The position numbers and the translations under genes are program-made. DNA of 64,000 nt from Desulfarculus sp. (GTDB lineage Bacteria > Desulfobacterota > Desulfarculia > Desulfarculales > Desulfarculaceae), in contig JACRDC010000083.1 in assembly GCA_016218705.1 (NCBI GenBank), positions 54,620 to 118,619 on the forward strand. The letters are read 5' to 3'. This document shows positions 55,748 to 63,837 of the stretch, piece by piece. The notes beneath the pieces were generated by a model. The model searched no databases and was not told the DNA's origin. It saw only the letters and a list, made by a program, of their open reading frames with translations. Each line of letters begins with the position of its first letter. Position 1 is the stretch's first letter.

Positions 55748-55885
55748 TGCCTGGGGGTGCCCCAACGGGATGCTGAAAAAGTCCGTCCATGGACTTTTCA
55801 ACTCGTGGCTGAGAGCTCCGCGATAGATGCGCGGGGCGACCCCTAGAACCTGATCCGGGTAATGCCGGCGAAGGGAACGGCTGGT
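55748..55885 (+). ncRNA. TPP (thiamine pyrophosphate) riboswitch
   Basis: The conserved aptamer strings are present in order: GGGGTGCC, GGCTGAGAG, CGACCCCTAGAACCTGATCC and GGGTAATGCCGGCGAAGGGA. This is the Thi-box, which folds around thiamine pyrophosphate and switches off the downstream genes. The P3 loop between GGTGCC and GGCTGAGA is enlarged by a GCTGAAAAAGTCC/GGACTTTTCAAC palindrome, a repeat seen elsewhere in the window. The remaining gap to thiD is about 100 bases, in which the expression platform should lie. Confidence 0.95.
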
Positions 55886-55983
55886 GTCCATCGGCCCCAC
55901 GCGGTCCTTGACCACCGGCCGTCCGCGCCGTCAACCGGCCGGACGGCCTTGGTCTTTGGGGGCCGGGGCCAGGAGTGGGCGCG

Positions 55984-56832
55984 ATGGCCGTGGCGCGGGT
56001 GATGGTCCTGGCCGGCTCCGACTCGGGCGGCGGGGCGGGCTTGCAGGCCGACCTGTTGACCGTGGCGGCCCTGGGCGGGCACGCCTGCACGGTGGTCACG
56101 GCGCTCACCGCCCAGGACACCCAGGCCGTGCGCGGCGTCTGGCCGGTGCCCACCGAGTTCGTGGCCGCCCAGTTCCAGGCGGTGCGGGATGACATCGGCC
56201 TGGACGCGGCCAAGACCGGCATGCTGCCCAGCGCGGCCCACGTGGAACTGGCCGCCGTCCTCCTGGCCCCCCTGGCCGTGCCCGTGGTGGTGGACCCGGT
56301 ATTGCGGGCCAGCGCCGGCCAGAGCCTGATGGAGCCGGAGGCCCTGGAGGCCCTCAAGGCGCGCCTGTTGCCCCTGGCCAGCCTGGTCACCCCCAATCTG
56401 GCCGAGGCCGAGGCCCTGACCGGGCTTACCGTGCGCGGCCCGGCGGCCATGGCCCAGGCGGCCCGCGCCCTGGTGGAGATGGGGGCCAAGGCGGCCCTGG
56501 TCAAGGGCGGCCACCTGGAGGGCCAGCCAATGGACGTGCTCTTCGACGGCTGGCGGGAGTGGCGCTTCAGCGCCCCGCGCCTGGCCTGCCCTCACGACCA
56601 CGGCACCGGCTGCACCCTGGCCTCGGCCGTGGCCACCTTGCTGGCCCAAGGCTGGGAGCTTACCAAGGCGGTGGAGCGTGCGCGGCTGTTGGTGCGGCGG
56701 GCCATCGCCGCCGGCCTGCCCCTGGGACGGGGCCGGGGACCCGTGCGCCCCCTGGCCGACCTGGAGTGCCGCCTGGCGGGCGGCCAAGCCGAAGAAAGCC
56801 CCGTGGGGCCGCCGGCTTGTCCGGTTACTTGA
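55984..56832 (+). CDS. thiD: Hydroxymethylpyrimidine (phosphate) kinase ThiD
   Basis: Protein of about 282 residues of the ribokinase-like fold that phosphorylates HMP and HMP-P in thiamine synthesis. It starts MAVARVMVLAGSDSGGGAGLQADLLT, with the substrate-binding GSDSGGGAG loop. The catalytic region is HDHGTGCTLASAVATLLAQG near residue 205. I chose ATG 55984, which has AGGAG eight bases upstream. It is the first gene after the TPP riboswitch. The last 30 residues (CRLAGGQAEESPVGPPACPVT) look non-conserved. Confidence 0.93.
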   Translation: MAVARVMVLAGSDSGGGAGLQADLLTVAALGGHACTVVTALTAQDTQAVRGVWPVPTEFVAAQFQAVRDDIGLDAAKTGMLPSAAHVELAAVLLAPLAVPVVVDPVLRASAGQSLMEPEALEALKARLLPLASLVTPNLAEAEALTGLTVRGPAAMAQAARALVEMGAKAALVKGGHLEGQPMDVLFDGWREWRFSAPRLACPHDHGTGCTLASAVATLLAQGWELTKAVERARLLVRRAIAAGLPLGRGRGPVRPLADLECRLAGGQAEESPVGPPACPVT

Positions 56833-56844
56833 GCCAATTGTTGC

Positions 56845-56915
56845 GGGATGGCGGCAAACCCCCGCCATTCGCGCCCGGCTGCCACCAGGAGGCCACTTGG
56901 CCGGGTTTTTAACTA
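56845..56915 (+). other. Intercistronic hairpins between thiD and thiC
   Basis: GGCGG-CAAACC-CCCGCC-type arms (about 56853-56870) form one hairpin. A second, short GGCC-ACTT-GGCC stem is followed by GGGTTTTTAAC. Together they look like a weak terminator or processing site before thiC. A good ribosome binding site for thiC itself is not obvious. Confidence 0.35.
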
Positions 56916-56947
56916 GGCTTTTTAACTTAGCAAGGTAACTATACGCG

Positions 56948-58246
56948 ATGGCAACCCAAATTGAATTGGCCCGCCAGGGGCGAATCACCCCGGCCATGGC
57001 CCAGGTGGCCCAGGACGAGGGCCTTGAGTTGGAGGTCCTGCGCTCACGGGTGGCCGCCGGCCTGGTGGCCATACCCGCCAACCCCGGCCATGAGGGCCTC
57101 AAGCCCTGCGGCGTGGGCCAGGGGCTAAGGGTCAAGGTCAACGCCAACCTGGGCTCCAGCCCCGACCGCTGCGACCCCGCCGAGGAGGCGGCCAAGTTAA
57201 AGGCAGCGCTTGAAGCCGGGGCCGACGCGGTGATGGACCTCTCCACCGGCGGCGACCTCAAGGCCCTGCGCCGCCAGGTGCTGGACAATTGCACCGTCGC
57301 CGTGGGCACGGTGCCCATCTACCAGGCGGCGGTCAACGCCGCGGCCCAGGACCGGGGCGTGGTGGACCTCACGGCCGACGATATTTTCTCGGTCATCGAG
57401 GAGCAGGCCCGGGAGGGCGTGGACTTCATGACCGTGCACTGCGGCGTGACCCGTCACGCCCTGGAGCGGCTCAGGACCGAGGGGCGCGTCACCGACATCG
57501 TCAGCCGGGGTGGCGCCTTTTTAGCCTGCTGGATCATCGCCAACCAGGCCGAGAACCCCCTCTACGAGCAGTTCGACCGTTTACTTGAAATAGCCCGCGC
57601 CCACGACGTTACCCTGAGCCTGGGCGATGGCTTGCGCCCGGGGTGCCTGGCCGACGCCACCGACCGCGCCCAGATCAGCGAGCTCATCACCCTGGGCGAG
57701 CTGACCCAGCGGGCCTGGGACGCCGGGGTGCAGGTGATGATCGAGGGGCCGGGGCACGTGCCCCTGGACCAAGTGCAGGCCAACATCCAGTTGCAGAAGC
57801 GCCTGTGCCACAACGCGCCCTTCTACGTGCTGGGGCCCCTGGTCACCGACGTGGCCGCCGGCCACGACCACGTGGCCTGCGCCATCGGCGGGGCCTTGGC
57901 CGGCTGGGCCGGGGCGGACTTTTTGTGCTACGTCACCCCCAGCGAGCACCTGGCCCTGCCCGGCCCGGACGAGGTCTACGAGGGCGTGGTGGTCACGCGC
58001 ATCGCCGCCCACGCCGCCGACATCGCCCGGGGCCGGCCCGCCTCCATCGCCCGCGACCGGGCCATGGCCGACGCCCGCCGGCGCATGGACTGGGAGGCCA
58101 TGTTCAGCCTGTGCCTGGACCCCCAGACCGCCCGCGCCATCCGCCAGAAGACCCCACCGGCGGAGTCCGAGGTCTGCACCATGTGCGGCAAGTTCTGCGC
58201 CATGCGCCTGATCCGCGACTACTTCCACCCCGGAGGGCGCAAGTAG
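56948..58246 (+). CDS. thiC: Phosphomethylpyrimidine synthase ThiC (short form)
   Basis: Protein of 432 residues that converts aminoimidazole ribotide to HMP-P using an unusual radical SAM chemistry. Recognisable are GLKPCGVGQGLRVKVNANLGSS, MDLSTGGDL, FMTVHCGVTRHAL, SRGGAFLACWI, EGPGHVPLDQV and the C-terminal cluster motif CTMCGKFCAM. E. coli ThiC has CX2CX4C; here I count CX2CX3C, as in the short anaerobe-type enzymes, and the extra N-terminal domain is missing. Position behind thiD under the TPP riboswitch supports ThiC rather than the related 5-hydroxybenzimidazole synthase BzaF. Start chosen as ATG 56948 (MATQIELARQGRIT). Confidence 0.93.
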   Translation: MATQIELARQGRITPAMAQVAQDEGLELEVLRSRVAAGLVAIPANPGHEGLKPCGVGQGLRVKVNANLGSSPDRCDPAEEAAKLKAALEAGADAVMDLSTGGDLKALRRQVLDNCTVAVGTVPIYQAAVNAAAQDRGVVDLTADDIFSVIEEQAREGVDFMTVHCGVTRHALERLRTEGRVTDIVSRGGAFLACWIIANQAENPLYEQFDRLLEIARAHDVTLSLGDGLRPGCLADATDRAQISELITLGELTQRAWDAGVQVMIEGPGHVPLDQVQANIQLQKRLCHNAPFYVLGPLVTDVAAGHDHVACAIGGALAGWAGADFLCYVTPSEHLALPGPDEVYEGVVVTRIAAHAADIARGRPASIARDRAMADARRRMDWEAMFSLCLDPQTARAIRQKTPPAESEVCTMCGKFCAMRLIRDYFHPGGRK

Positions 58247-58287
58247 CCAGAGAGGCTGACGTTCTTGGCCATTCAGGAGACAGCGGC

Positions 58288-59298
58288 ATGAGCGGTCAAA
58301 CCCTCTCGCGCCCCGGCCAGGTGCTAAAACTTTTGCTTGAGGCCTCGGCCCCCCGCTCCGGCCAGGAAATGGGCGCGCTCTTGGGGTGCAGCCGGGCCGC
58401 CGTGGGCAAGGCCGTGGATGTCTTGCGCGCCCAGGGCTTCGGTATCGAGGCCCGGCCCAACGCTGGCTACCTGCTGCTGCATGAGCCGCCCCTGCCCCTG
58501 CCGGCCCGCCTGGAGGCGCTGTTGCCCACCGGCGGCCTGGGCCTGCCGCTGTGGTATTTCAGCGAGATAGACAGCACCAACCTGGAGGCCCGCCGCCGGG
58601 CCGAGCAGGGCGCGCCCCACGGCGCCTGCCTGGTGGCCGAGTATCAGAGCGCCGGCCGGGGCCGCCTGGACCGGCGCTGGAGCGCGCCGGCCGGCTCCTG
58701 CCTGCTGTTTTCGCTCCTGTTGCGGCCCGACATGGCCCTGGCTGAGGTCTTCGGCCTTACAAATCTTATGGCCGTGGCCTTGTGCCGGGCCATCGAGGAC
58801 CAATGCGGGCTAGAGCCGGCAATCAAGTGGCCCAACGACGTATTTCTGGAGGGGCGCAAGCTGGCCGGCATCCTCAGCGAGTTCACCTGCCGGGCCGAGC
58901 GCCTGGACCACGTGGTGGTGGGCGTGGGGCTCAACGTCAACCTGACGCCCCAGGACTTGGCCCATCTGCCAGCCCCGGCGGCCTCGCTGCTGGCCGCCAG
59001 CGGCCAGACCTGGGACCGCGCCCCGCTGCTGGCGGCCATCATGCGCGAAGCCAGCGACCTCTACGGCCAGCTCTTGGCCGGCGGGCGCCAGCGGCTCACC
59101 GCCGAGTACAACCAGCGCTCCTGGCTGCAAGACCGCATGGTGGAAGTGCGCCAAGGCGATCAAGTTCTCTCCGGCTGGGCGCGGGGCGTGGCTGAGGACG
59201 GGGCACTGGTGCTGGAGCAGGCCACCGGCCAGACCACCCTCATCCGCCATGGCGACGTCAGCGTGCTGTCGGTGGACCACGTAATCCTCAAGCCTTAA
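58288..59298 (+). CDS. birA: Biotin operon repressor/biotin-protein ligase BirA
   Basis: Protein of 336 residues. An N-terminal winged HTH (LKLLLEASAPRSGQEMGALLGCSRAAVGKAVDVLR) is joined to the ligase domain, with AEYQSAGRGRLDRRWSAPAG (biotin/ATP loop) and KWPNDVFLEGRKLAGILSEF. A C-terminal SH3-like domain ends ILKP. It both attaches biotin to carboxylases and represses biotin synthesis. I chose ATG 58288, which has CAGGAGACAGCGGC upstream. It is followed by a BirA operator and the bio genes. Confidence 0.96.
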   Translation: MSGQTLSRPGQVLKLLLEASAPRSGQEMGALLGCSRAAVGKAVDVLRAQGFGIEARPNAGYLLLHEPPLPLPARLEALLPTGGLGLPLWYFSEIDSTNLEARRRAEQGAPHGACLVAEYQSAGRGRLDRRWSAPAGSCLLFSLLLRPDMALAEVFGLTNLMAVALCRAIEDQCGLEPAIKWPNDVFLEGRKLAGILSEFTCRAERLDHVVVGVGLNVNLTPQDLAHLPAPAASLLAASGQTWDRAPLLAAIMREASDLYGQLLAGGRQRLTAEYNQRSWLQDRMVEVRQGDQVLSGWARGVAEDGALVLEQATGQTTLIRHGDVSVLSVDHVILKP

Positions 59299-59355
59299 CC
59301 CTCCCAGCAGGCTCCGGCCATCAGGCCCTTGCGTCCCCGGGCGATGCCTGCTAAA

Positions 59356-59386
59356 TTGTCAACCTATTTTACCAACCGGTTGACAA
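59356..59386 (+). promoter_or_regulatory. BirA operator upstream of bioB
   Basis: TTGTCAACC, 13 bases, then GGTTGACAA form a perfect inverted repeat that matches the known BirA box (TTGTAAACC and GGTTTACAA arms). The spacer is 13 by my count, shorter than the usual 14 to 16. It lies 15 bases before the bioB start, so the bound dimer would block initiation or early elongation. Confidence 0.85.
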
Positions 59387-59400
59387 TCGTGAGGTCAGGC

Positions 59401-60444
59401 ATGTCCCGCAAGCCCAAATCCAAGAAAAAGCGCTCCCACGGCCCCCGCCCGGCCCAGCGCCGCCAGGAGCGCGAGGCCACCAGGCAGATATTAGAGTGGC
59501 TGGCCCCCACCTCCCTGGCCGAGATCGGCCATCTCATGGCCACGGCCAGCCTGCTGCGCCATGAGGCCCAAGGCGGCACGGTGGAGTTCTGCGCCATCGT
59601 CAACGCCCGCTCGGGGCGCTGCTCCGAGGACTGCTCCTTCTGCGCCCAGAGCGCCCATCACCACACCCAGGCCGAGACATACCCCCTCATGGATGCCGAG
59701 GAGATCGTGGCCCGGGGGCGGGCGGCGGCGGCCGCCGGGGCGGTGCGCTTCGGCATCGTCACCAGCGGACGCGACTGCCCCGGCGGCCCGGAGCTGGACA
59801 ACATCTGCCGGGCCATCGAGCGCCTGCGCGCCGAGAGGGTCATCATGCCCTGCGCCTCCCTGGGCCTGCTCAAGCAGGACCAGGCCGAACGCCTGGCCAG
59901 TGCCGGCCTGGCGCGCTACCACCACAACCTGGAGACCAGCCCCAGCTTCTTCCCCCAGGTCTGCACCACCCACTCCTACCAGGACCGCGAAGAGACCATC
60001 GCCACCGCCCGCGACGCCGGCCTGGAGCTGTGCGTGGGCGGCATCGTGGGCCTGGGCGAGACGCCCCAGCAGCGCCTGGAGTTCTTCGAGGCCGTGGCCG
60101 GGTTCCTGCCCGAGAGCGTGCCCCTGAACTTCTTGAACCCCATCGCCGGCACCCGGCTGGAGCAGGCCGCCCCGTTGGGCGCCCTGGAGGCCCTGGCGGC
60201 CATCGCGGTCTGCCGCCTGGTCATGCCCATGGCCCACATACGCACCTGCGGCGGCCGCCAGCAGGTGCTGGGCCGCCTGGCCCCCCTGATGTACCTGGCC
60301 GGGGCCGGCGCCACCATGATCGGCGACTACCTGACCACCCAGGGCGGCCAGCCAGGCCAGGACCTGGCCGACCTCACGGCCCTGGGCCTCAGGCCCGCCA
60401 CCCTGGACGACCTATTCGCCGAGTACCAAACGGAAGAAGACTAA
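59401..60444 (+). CDS. bioB: Biotin synthase BioB
   Basis: Protein of 347 residues, a radical SAM enzyme that inserts sulfur into dethiobiotin. CSEDCSFCAQSAHHH is the 4Fe-4S motif (about 76-83). Further family phrases are RFGIVTSGRDC, YHHNLETS, GIVGLGETPQQRLEF and NFLNPIAGTRLE. The N-terminal 25 residues are strikingly basic (MSRKPKSKKKRSHGPRPAQRR), an extension not typical of BioB. I chose ATG 59401 after GAGGTCAGGC; the track start at 59329 would include the BirA operator in coding sequence. Confidence 0.96.
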   Translation: MSRKPKSKKKRSHGPRPAQRRQEREATRQILEWLAPTSLAEIGHLMATASLLRHEAQGGTVEFCAIVNARSGRCSEDCSFCAQSAHHHTQAETYPLMDAEEIVARGRAAAAAGAVRFGIVTSGRDCPGGPELDNICRAIERLRAERVIMPCASLGLLKQDQAERLASAGLARYHHNLETSPSFFPQVCTTHSYQDREETIATARDAGLELCVGGIVGLGETPQQRLEFFEAVAGFLPESVPLNFLNPIAGTRLEQAAPLGALEALAAIAVCRLVMPMAHIRTCGGRQQVLGRLAPLMYLAGAGATMIGDYLTTQGGQPGQDLADLTALGLRPATLDDLFAEYQTEED

Positions 60445-60447
60445 ACC

Positions 60448-61809
60448 ATGGACCGCCGCCAGCAACTCACCGGCCAGGACCTGGCCCACCTCTGGCACCC
60501 CTTCACCCAGATGAGCCTGTGGCCCGGCGAACCTCCACTTATCATCGAGCGCGCCGAGGGCAACTGGCTCATTGACCTGGAGGGCAAGCGCTACCTGGAC
60601 GGGGTCAGCTCCCTGTGGGTCACCGTGCACGGCCACAACCACCCGGCCATCAAGGCTGCCATCGCCGCCCAACTGGAGACCCTGGACCACTCTACGCTGC
60701 TAGGGCTTTCTCACCCGCTGGCCATCCGCCTGGCCGCCGAACTGGCCGCTATCACCCCCGCGGGGCTGAACAAGGTCTTCTATTCCGAGAGCGGCTCCAC
60801 GGCGGTGGAGATCGCGCTCAAGATGGCCTTCCAGTATTGGCAGCAATCAGGCCAGCCCGGGCGCAAGACCTTCGTCACCCTGGAGGGCGCCTACCATGGC
60901 GACACCCTGGGCGCCGTGAGCGTGGGCGGCATTGACCTGTTCCACCAGGTCTACGGGCCGTTGCTCTTCCCGGTGCATAAGCTGCCCCAGCCCCACTGCC
61001 GGCTGTGCCGCCTGGGCCTGACCCACCCCGCCTGCGATTTGGCCTGCGCCCAGGCCCTGGAGCCCCTGCTGGCAGCCCACGGCCAGGAGATATGCGCCCT
61101 GATCGTGGAGCCTAGGGTGCAGGGAGCGGCTGGCATCATCGTGCAGCCGGAAGGCTACCTGCGCCGTCTGTGGGAGACAGCCCGCGCCCACGGCGTGCTC
61201 TTCATCGCCGACGAGGTGGCCACCGGCTTCGGCCGCACGGGCAGCCTGTTCGCCTGCGGGCTGGAGGGCATTGAGCCCGACCTCATGGCCCTGGGCAAGG
61301 GGCTCACCGGCGGAGTGCTCCCCCTGGCGGCCACCCTGGCCAGCGACCGCGTTTACCAGGCCTTCCTGGGCCGCTTCGAAGAGTTCAAGACCTTCTTCCA
61401 CGGTCACACTTACACCGGCAACCCAATCGCCTGCGCCGCGGCGTGCGCCAGCCTGGAGTTGATGCGCCAGAACGACCTGGTGGCCGGCCTGGCCCCGCGC
61501 GTCGAGCAATTGCGCCAGGGCCTGGCGGCCATCGCCCACATGCCCCACGTCATCGAGACGCGCCAACAGGGGCTCATGGCCGGCATCGAACTCACCGCCG
61601 ACAAGGCAACGGGACAAGCCTACGAGCCAGGATTGCGCATGGGCCACCGGGTCATCATGGCCTGCCGGCCCCTGGGGGTCATCATCCGGCCCCTGGGCGA
61701 CACGGTGGTGCTGATGCCGCCCCTGGCCAGCAGCGAGGATGAGATCGCCCATCTGCTCACGGCGGTGGAGAAGGCCATCGCCCAGGTCACGGAGGGCCGC
61801 CAGCCATGA
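60448..61809 (+). CDS. bioA: Adenosylmethionine-8-amino-7-oxononanoate aminotransferase BioA
   Basis: Protein of 453 residues, a class III PLP aminotransferase that makes 7,8-diaminopelargonate. It shows LWHPFTQM near the start, YSESGSTAVEIALKMAFQYW, GAYHGDTLGAVSVGGI, the cofactor aspartate in FIADEVATGFGRTG, and the Schiff-base lysine in LMALGKGLTGGVLPL. Residues CRLCRLGLTHPACDLAC form a Cys-rich insertion near 185-205 that is common in Desulfobacterota BioA. The stop overlaps bioF (ATGA). Confidence 0.95.
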   Translation: MDRRQQLTGQDLAHLWHPFTQMSLWPGEPPLIIERAEGNWLIDLEGKRYLDGVSSLWVTVHGHNHPAIKAAIAAQLETLDHSTLLGLSHPLAIRLAAELAAITPAGLNKVFYSESGSTAVEIALKMAFQYWQQSGQPGRKTFVTLEGAYHGDTLGAVSVGGIDLFHQVYGPLLFPVHKLPQPHCRLCRLGLTHPACDLACAQALEPLLAAHGQEICALIVEPRVQGAAGIIVQPEGYLRRLWETARAHGVLFIADEVATGFGRTGSLFACGLEGIEPDLMALGKGLTGGVLPLAATLASDRVYQAFLGRFEEFKTFFHGHTYTGNPIACAAACASLELMRQNDLVAGLAPRVEQLRQGLAAIAHMPHVIETRQQGLMAGIELTADKATGQAYEPGLRMGHRVIMACRPLGVIIRPLGDTVVLMPPLASSEDEIAHLLTAVEKAIAQVTEGRQP

Positions 61810-62990
61810 CGCCGGTTCATCCCCTGGAGTTGTTGGAGCACCGCCTGGGCCGGCGCCGGCAGCAGGGCCTGGCCCGCCGGATGGTCTGCGTGGGCCACGC
61901 CACCGGCCCCCGGGTGAAGGTGGAGGGCCACGACTGCCTGCTCATGGCCAGCAACGACTACCTGGGCCTGGCCAGCCACCCCCGCCTGGCCGAGGCCGCC
62001 CTGGAGGCCAGCCTGACCTGCGGCACCGGCGCCGGGGCCAGCCGTCTGGTCTCCGGCACCCTGGAGGCCCACCAGGACCTGGAGCGGGCCATCGCGGCCT
62101 TCAAGGAGACCGAGGCCGCCCTGTTCTTCTCCACCGGCTACATGGCCAACCTGGGGGTGATAAGCGCCCTGGCCGGGCCAGGCGATTACATCGTCAGCGA
62201 CCAACTCAACCACGCCAGCCTGATTGACGCTTGCCGACTGTCGCGGGCCACGGTCAAGGTCTATGCCCACGGCGACGTGGCGGCGGCGGCCCACCTGCTG
62301 GGCGAGGCCCCGCCCGAGGGGCTCAAGCTCATCGTCACGGACGGCGTCTTCTCCATGGACGGGGACCTGGCGCCTCTGCCCGGCCTCTTGGCCCTGGCCG
62401 CCGAGGCTGGCGCGCTGTTGGTGGTGGACGACGCCCACGCCACCGGCGTCTGGGGCGCCCGTGGCCGGGGCAGCCTGGAGCACTTCGGTCTCAACCCCAC
62501 GCCCGAGGCGGTACTGGTGGGCACCTTCAGCAAGGCCCTGGGCGGCCTGGGCGGTTTCGTGGCCGCCTCGGCCACGGTGATCGAGGCCCTGGTCAACCTG
62601 GCGCGGCCCTTCCTCTACACCACGGCCCCGCCCCCGTCCCAGGCCGCCGTGGCCCTGGCCGGCCTGGCCCTGGTGGATGAGGAACCCTGGCGCCGCGACA
62701 AACTGCGCCAGTTGTGCGGACATTTCCGCGACCAGCTTAGCGGCCTGGGCCTGCGTCTGCTCTCCCAGGAAGGCGCCATCATACCGCTGTTGGTGGGCGG
62801 GGCCAATGAGTCGCTGGCCATGGGTCAGGCCCTCCTGCGCCGGGGGGTGATGGCCCCGGCAATCCGGCCGCCCACGGTGCCCGAGGGCACCAGCCGCATC
62901 CGGCTTACCGTAACCGCGGGCCACGAGATGGCCGACATGGACCAGGCCGCCCAAGCCATCGCGGCCGCCACCCAGGAGGTGGGGCTATGA
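61806..62990 (+). CDS. bioF: 8-amino-7-oxononanoate synthase BioF
   Basis: Protein of 394 residues, a PLP enzyme that condenses pimeloyl thioester with alanine. Family landmarks are LLMASNDYLGLASHP, GTGAGASRLVSGTLEAHQDLE, DQLNHASLIDACRLS, VDDAHATGVWGARGRG and the lysine motif GTFSKALGGLGGF. It overlaps both neighbours by 4 bases, so the bio genes are translated as a chain. Confidence 0.95.
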   Translation: MTPVHPLELLEHRLGRRRQQGLARRMVCVGHATGPRVKVEGHDCLLMASNDYLGLASHPRLAEAALEASLTCGTGAGASRLVSGTLEAHQDLERAIAAFKETEAALFFSTGYMANLGVISALAGPGDYIVSDQLNHASLIDACRLSRATVKVYAHGDVAAAAHLLGEAPPEGLKLIVTDGVFSMDGDLAPLPGLLALAAEAGALLVVDDAHATGVWGARGRGSLEHFGLNPTPEAVLVGTFSKALGGLGGFVAASATVIEALVNLARPFLYTTAPPPSQAAVALAGLALVDEEPWRRDKLRQLCGHFRDQLSGLGLRLLSQEGAIIPLLVGGANESLAMGQALLRRGVMAPAIRPPTVPEGTSRIRLTVTAGHEMADMDQAAQAIAAATQEVGL

Positions 62991-63718
62991 ACACCGCGCC
63001 CGGCATCTTCGTCACCGGCACCGACACCGACGTGGGCAAGACCGTGGTCTGCGCCGCCCTGCTCTTGGCCCTGGCCCAGCGGGGCGTGGACGTGGGCTAC
63101 TTGAAGCCCGTGGCCAGCGGCGGCGTGGAGAAAGACGGCCGCCTGGTCAGCCCGGACCTCTTGGCCGTGCAACAGCTCTGCGACCTGCCCGACCCCTGGG
63201 AGCGCATGAACCCCATCTGCCTGCGCCAGCCCCTGTGCCCCCTGGTGGCCGGCCGCCTGGAGGGGGTGCACCTGTCGGTCTCGCGGGTGCGCGCCGACCT
63301 GCGCCACACCCTGGAGCTGCACCGCTTCACGGTGGTGGAGGGCGTGGGCGGGGTGATGGTGCCCCTGACCTCGCGCCTGATCCTGCTGGATTTGATGGTG
63401 GACCTGGAGCTGCCGGTCTTGGTGGTGGCCCGCCCCGGCCTGGGCACCATCAACCACACCCTGCTCACCATCGGCGCGGTGCGCGACCGCGGCCTCAAGG
63501 TGGTGGGCTTTATCTTCTCCGGCCCCGACCCCACCCTGCCGCCGGACTCGGCCATACCCCACAATGCCGAGCTGATCACCGACTTCTGTGGCGTGCCCTA
63601 TCTGGGCACCCTGCCCTGGCAGGACAAGGACCACCTGGGGCAGATGGACCCCAAGGAACTCCTGGCCCAGGCCCAGGCCCACCTGGACCTGGAGCCCCTG
63701 CTGGCCCTGGTGCCCTGA
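62987..63718 (+). CDS. bioD: Dethiobiotin synthetase BioD
   Basis: Protein of 243 residues with an N-terminal P-loop FVTGTDTDVGKTVVCAALLLAL, YLKPVASGG, VVEGVGGVMVPL and VVGFIFSGPDP. It closes the ureido ring of dethiobiotin with CO2 and ATP. It is the last gene of the operon. BioC, BioH or other pimelate-forming genes are not in the window. Confidence 0.96.
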   Translation: MNTAPGIFVTGTDTDVGKTVVCAALLLALAQRGVDVGYLKPVASGGVEKDGRLVSPDLLAVQQLCDLPDPWERMNPICLRQPLCPLVAGRLEGVHLSVSRVRADLRHTLELHRFTVVEGVGGVMVPLTSRLILLDLMVDLELPVLVVARPGLGTINHTLLTIGAVRDRGLKVVGFIFSGPDPTLPPDSAIPHNAELITDFCGVPYLGTLPWQDKDHLGQMDPKELLAQAQAHLDLEPLLALVP

Positions 63719-63779
63719 GCCCAGGAATTTTTACCCAGGCCGCAGGTCGCCGTTGACTGGGGCGGCGCTCGGCGCGTAC

Positions 63780-63822
63780 CCTAAAAAAATGGGAGCATGA
63801 AACCACCTGGATTCGTGCTCCC
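63780..63822 (-). terminator. Minus-strand intrinsic terminator facing bioD
   Basis: On the minus strand GGGAGCA and TGCTCCC bracket a loop of about 18 bases and are followed by ATTTTTTTAGGG. This ends a transcript coming from a minus-strand gene beyond the right window edge and may also stop the bio operon in the other direction. Confidence 0.6.
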
Positions 63823-63837
63823 ATTCGCTTGGCAGGT

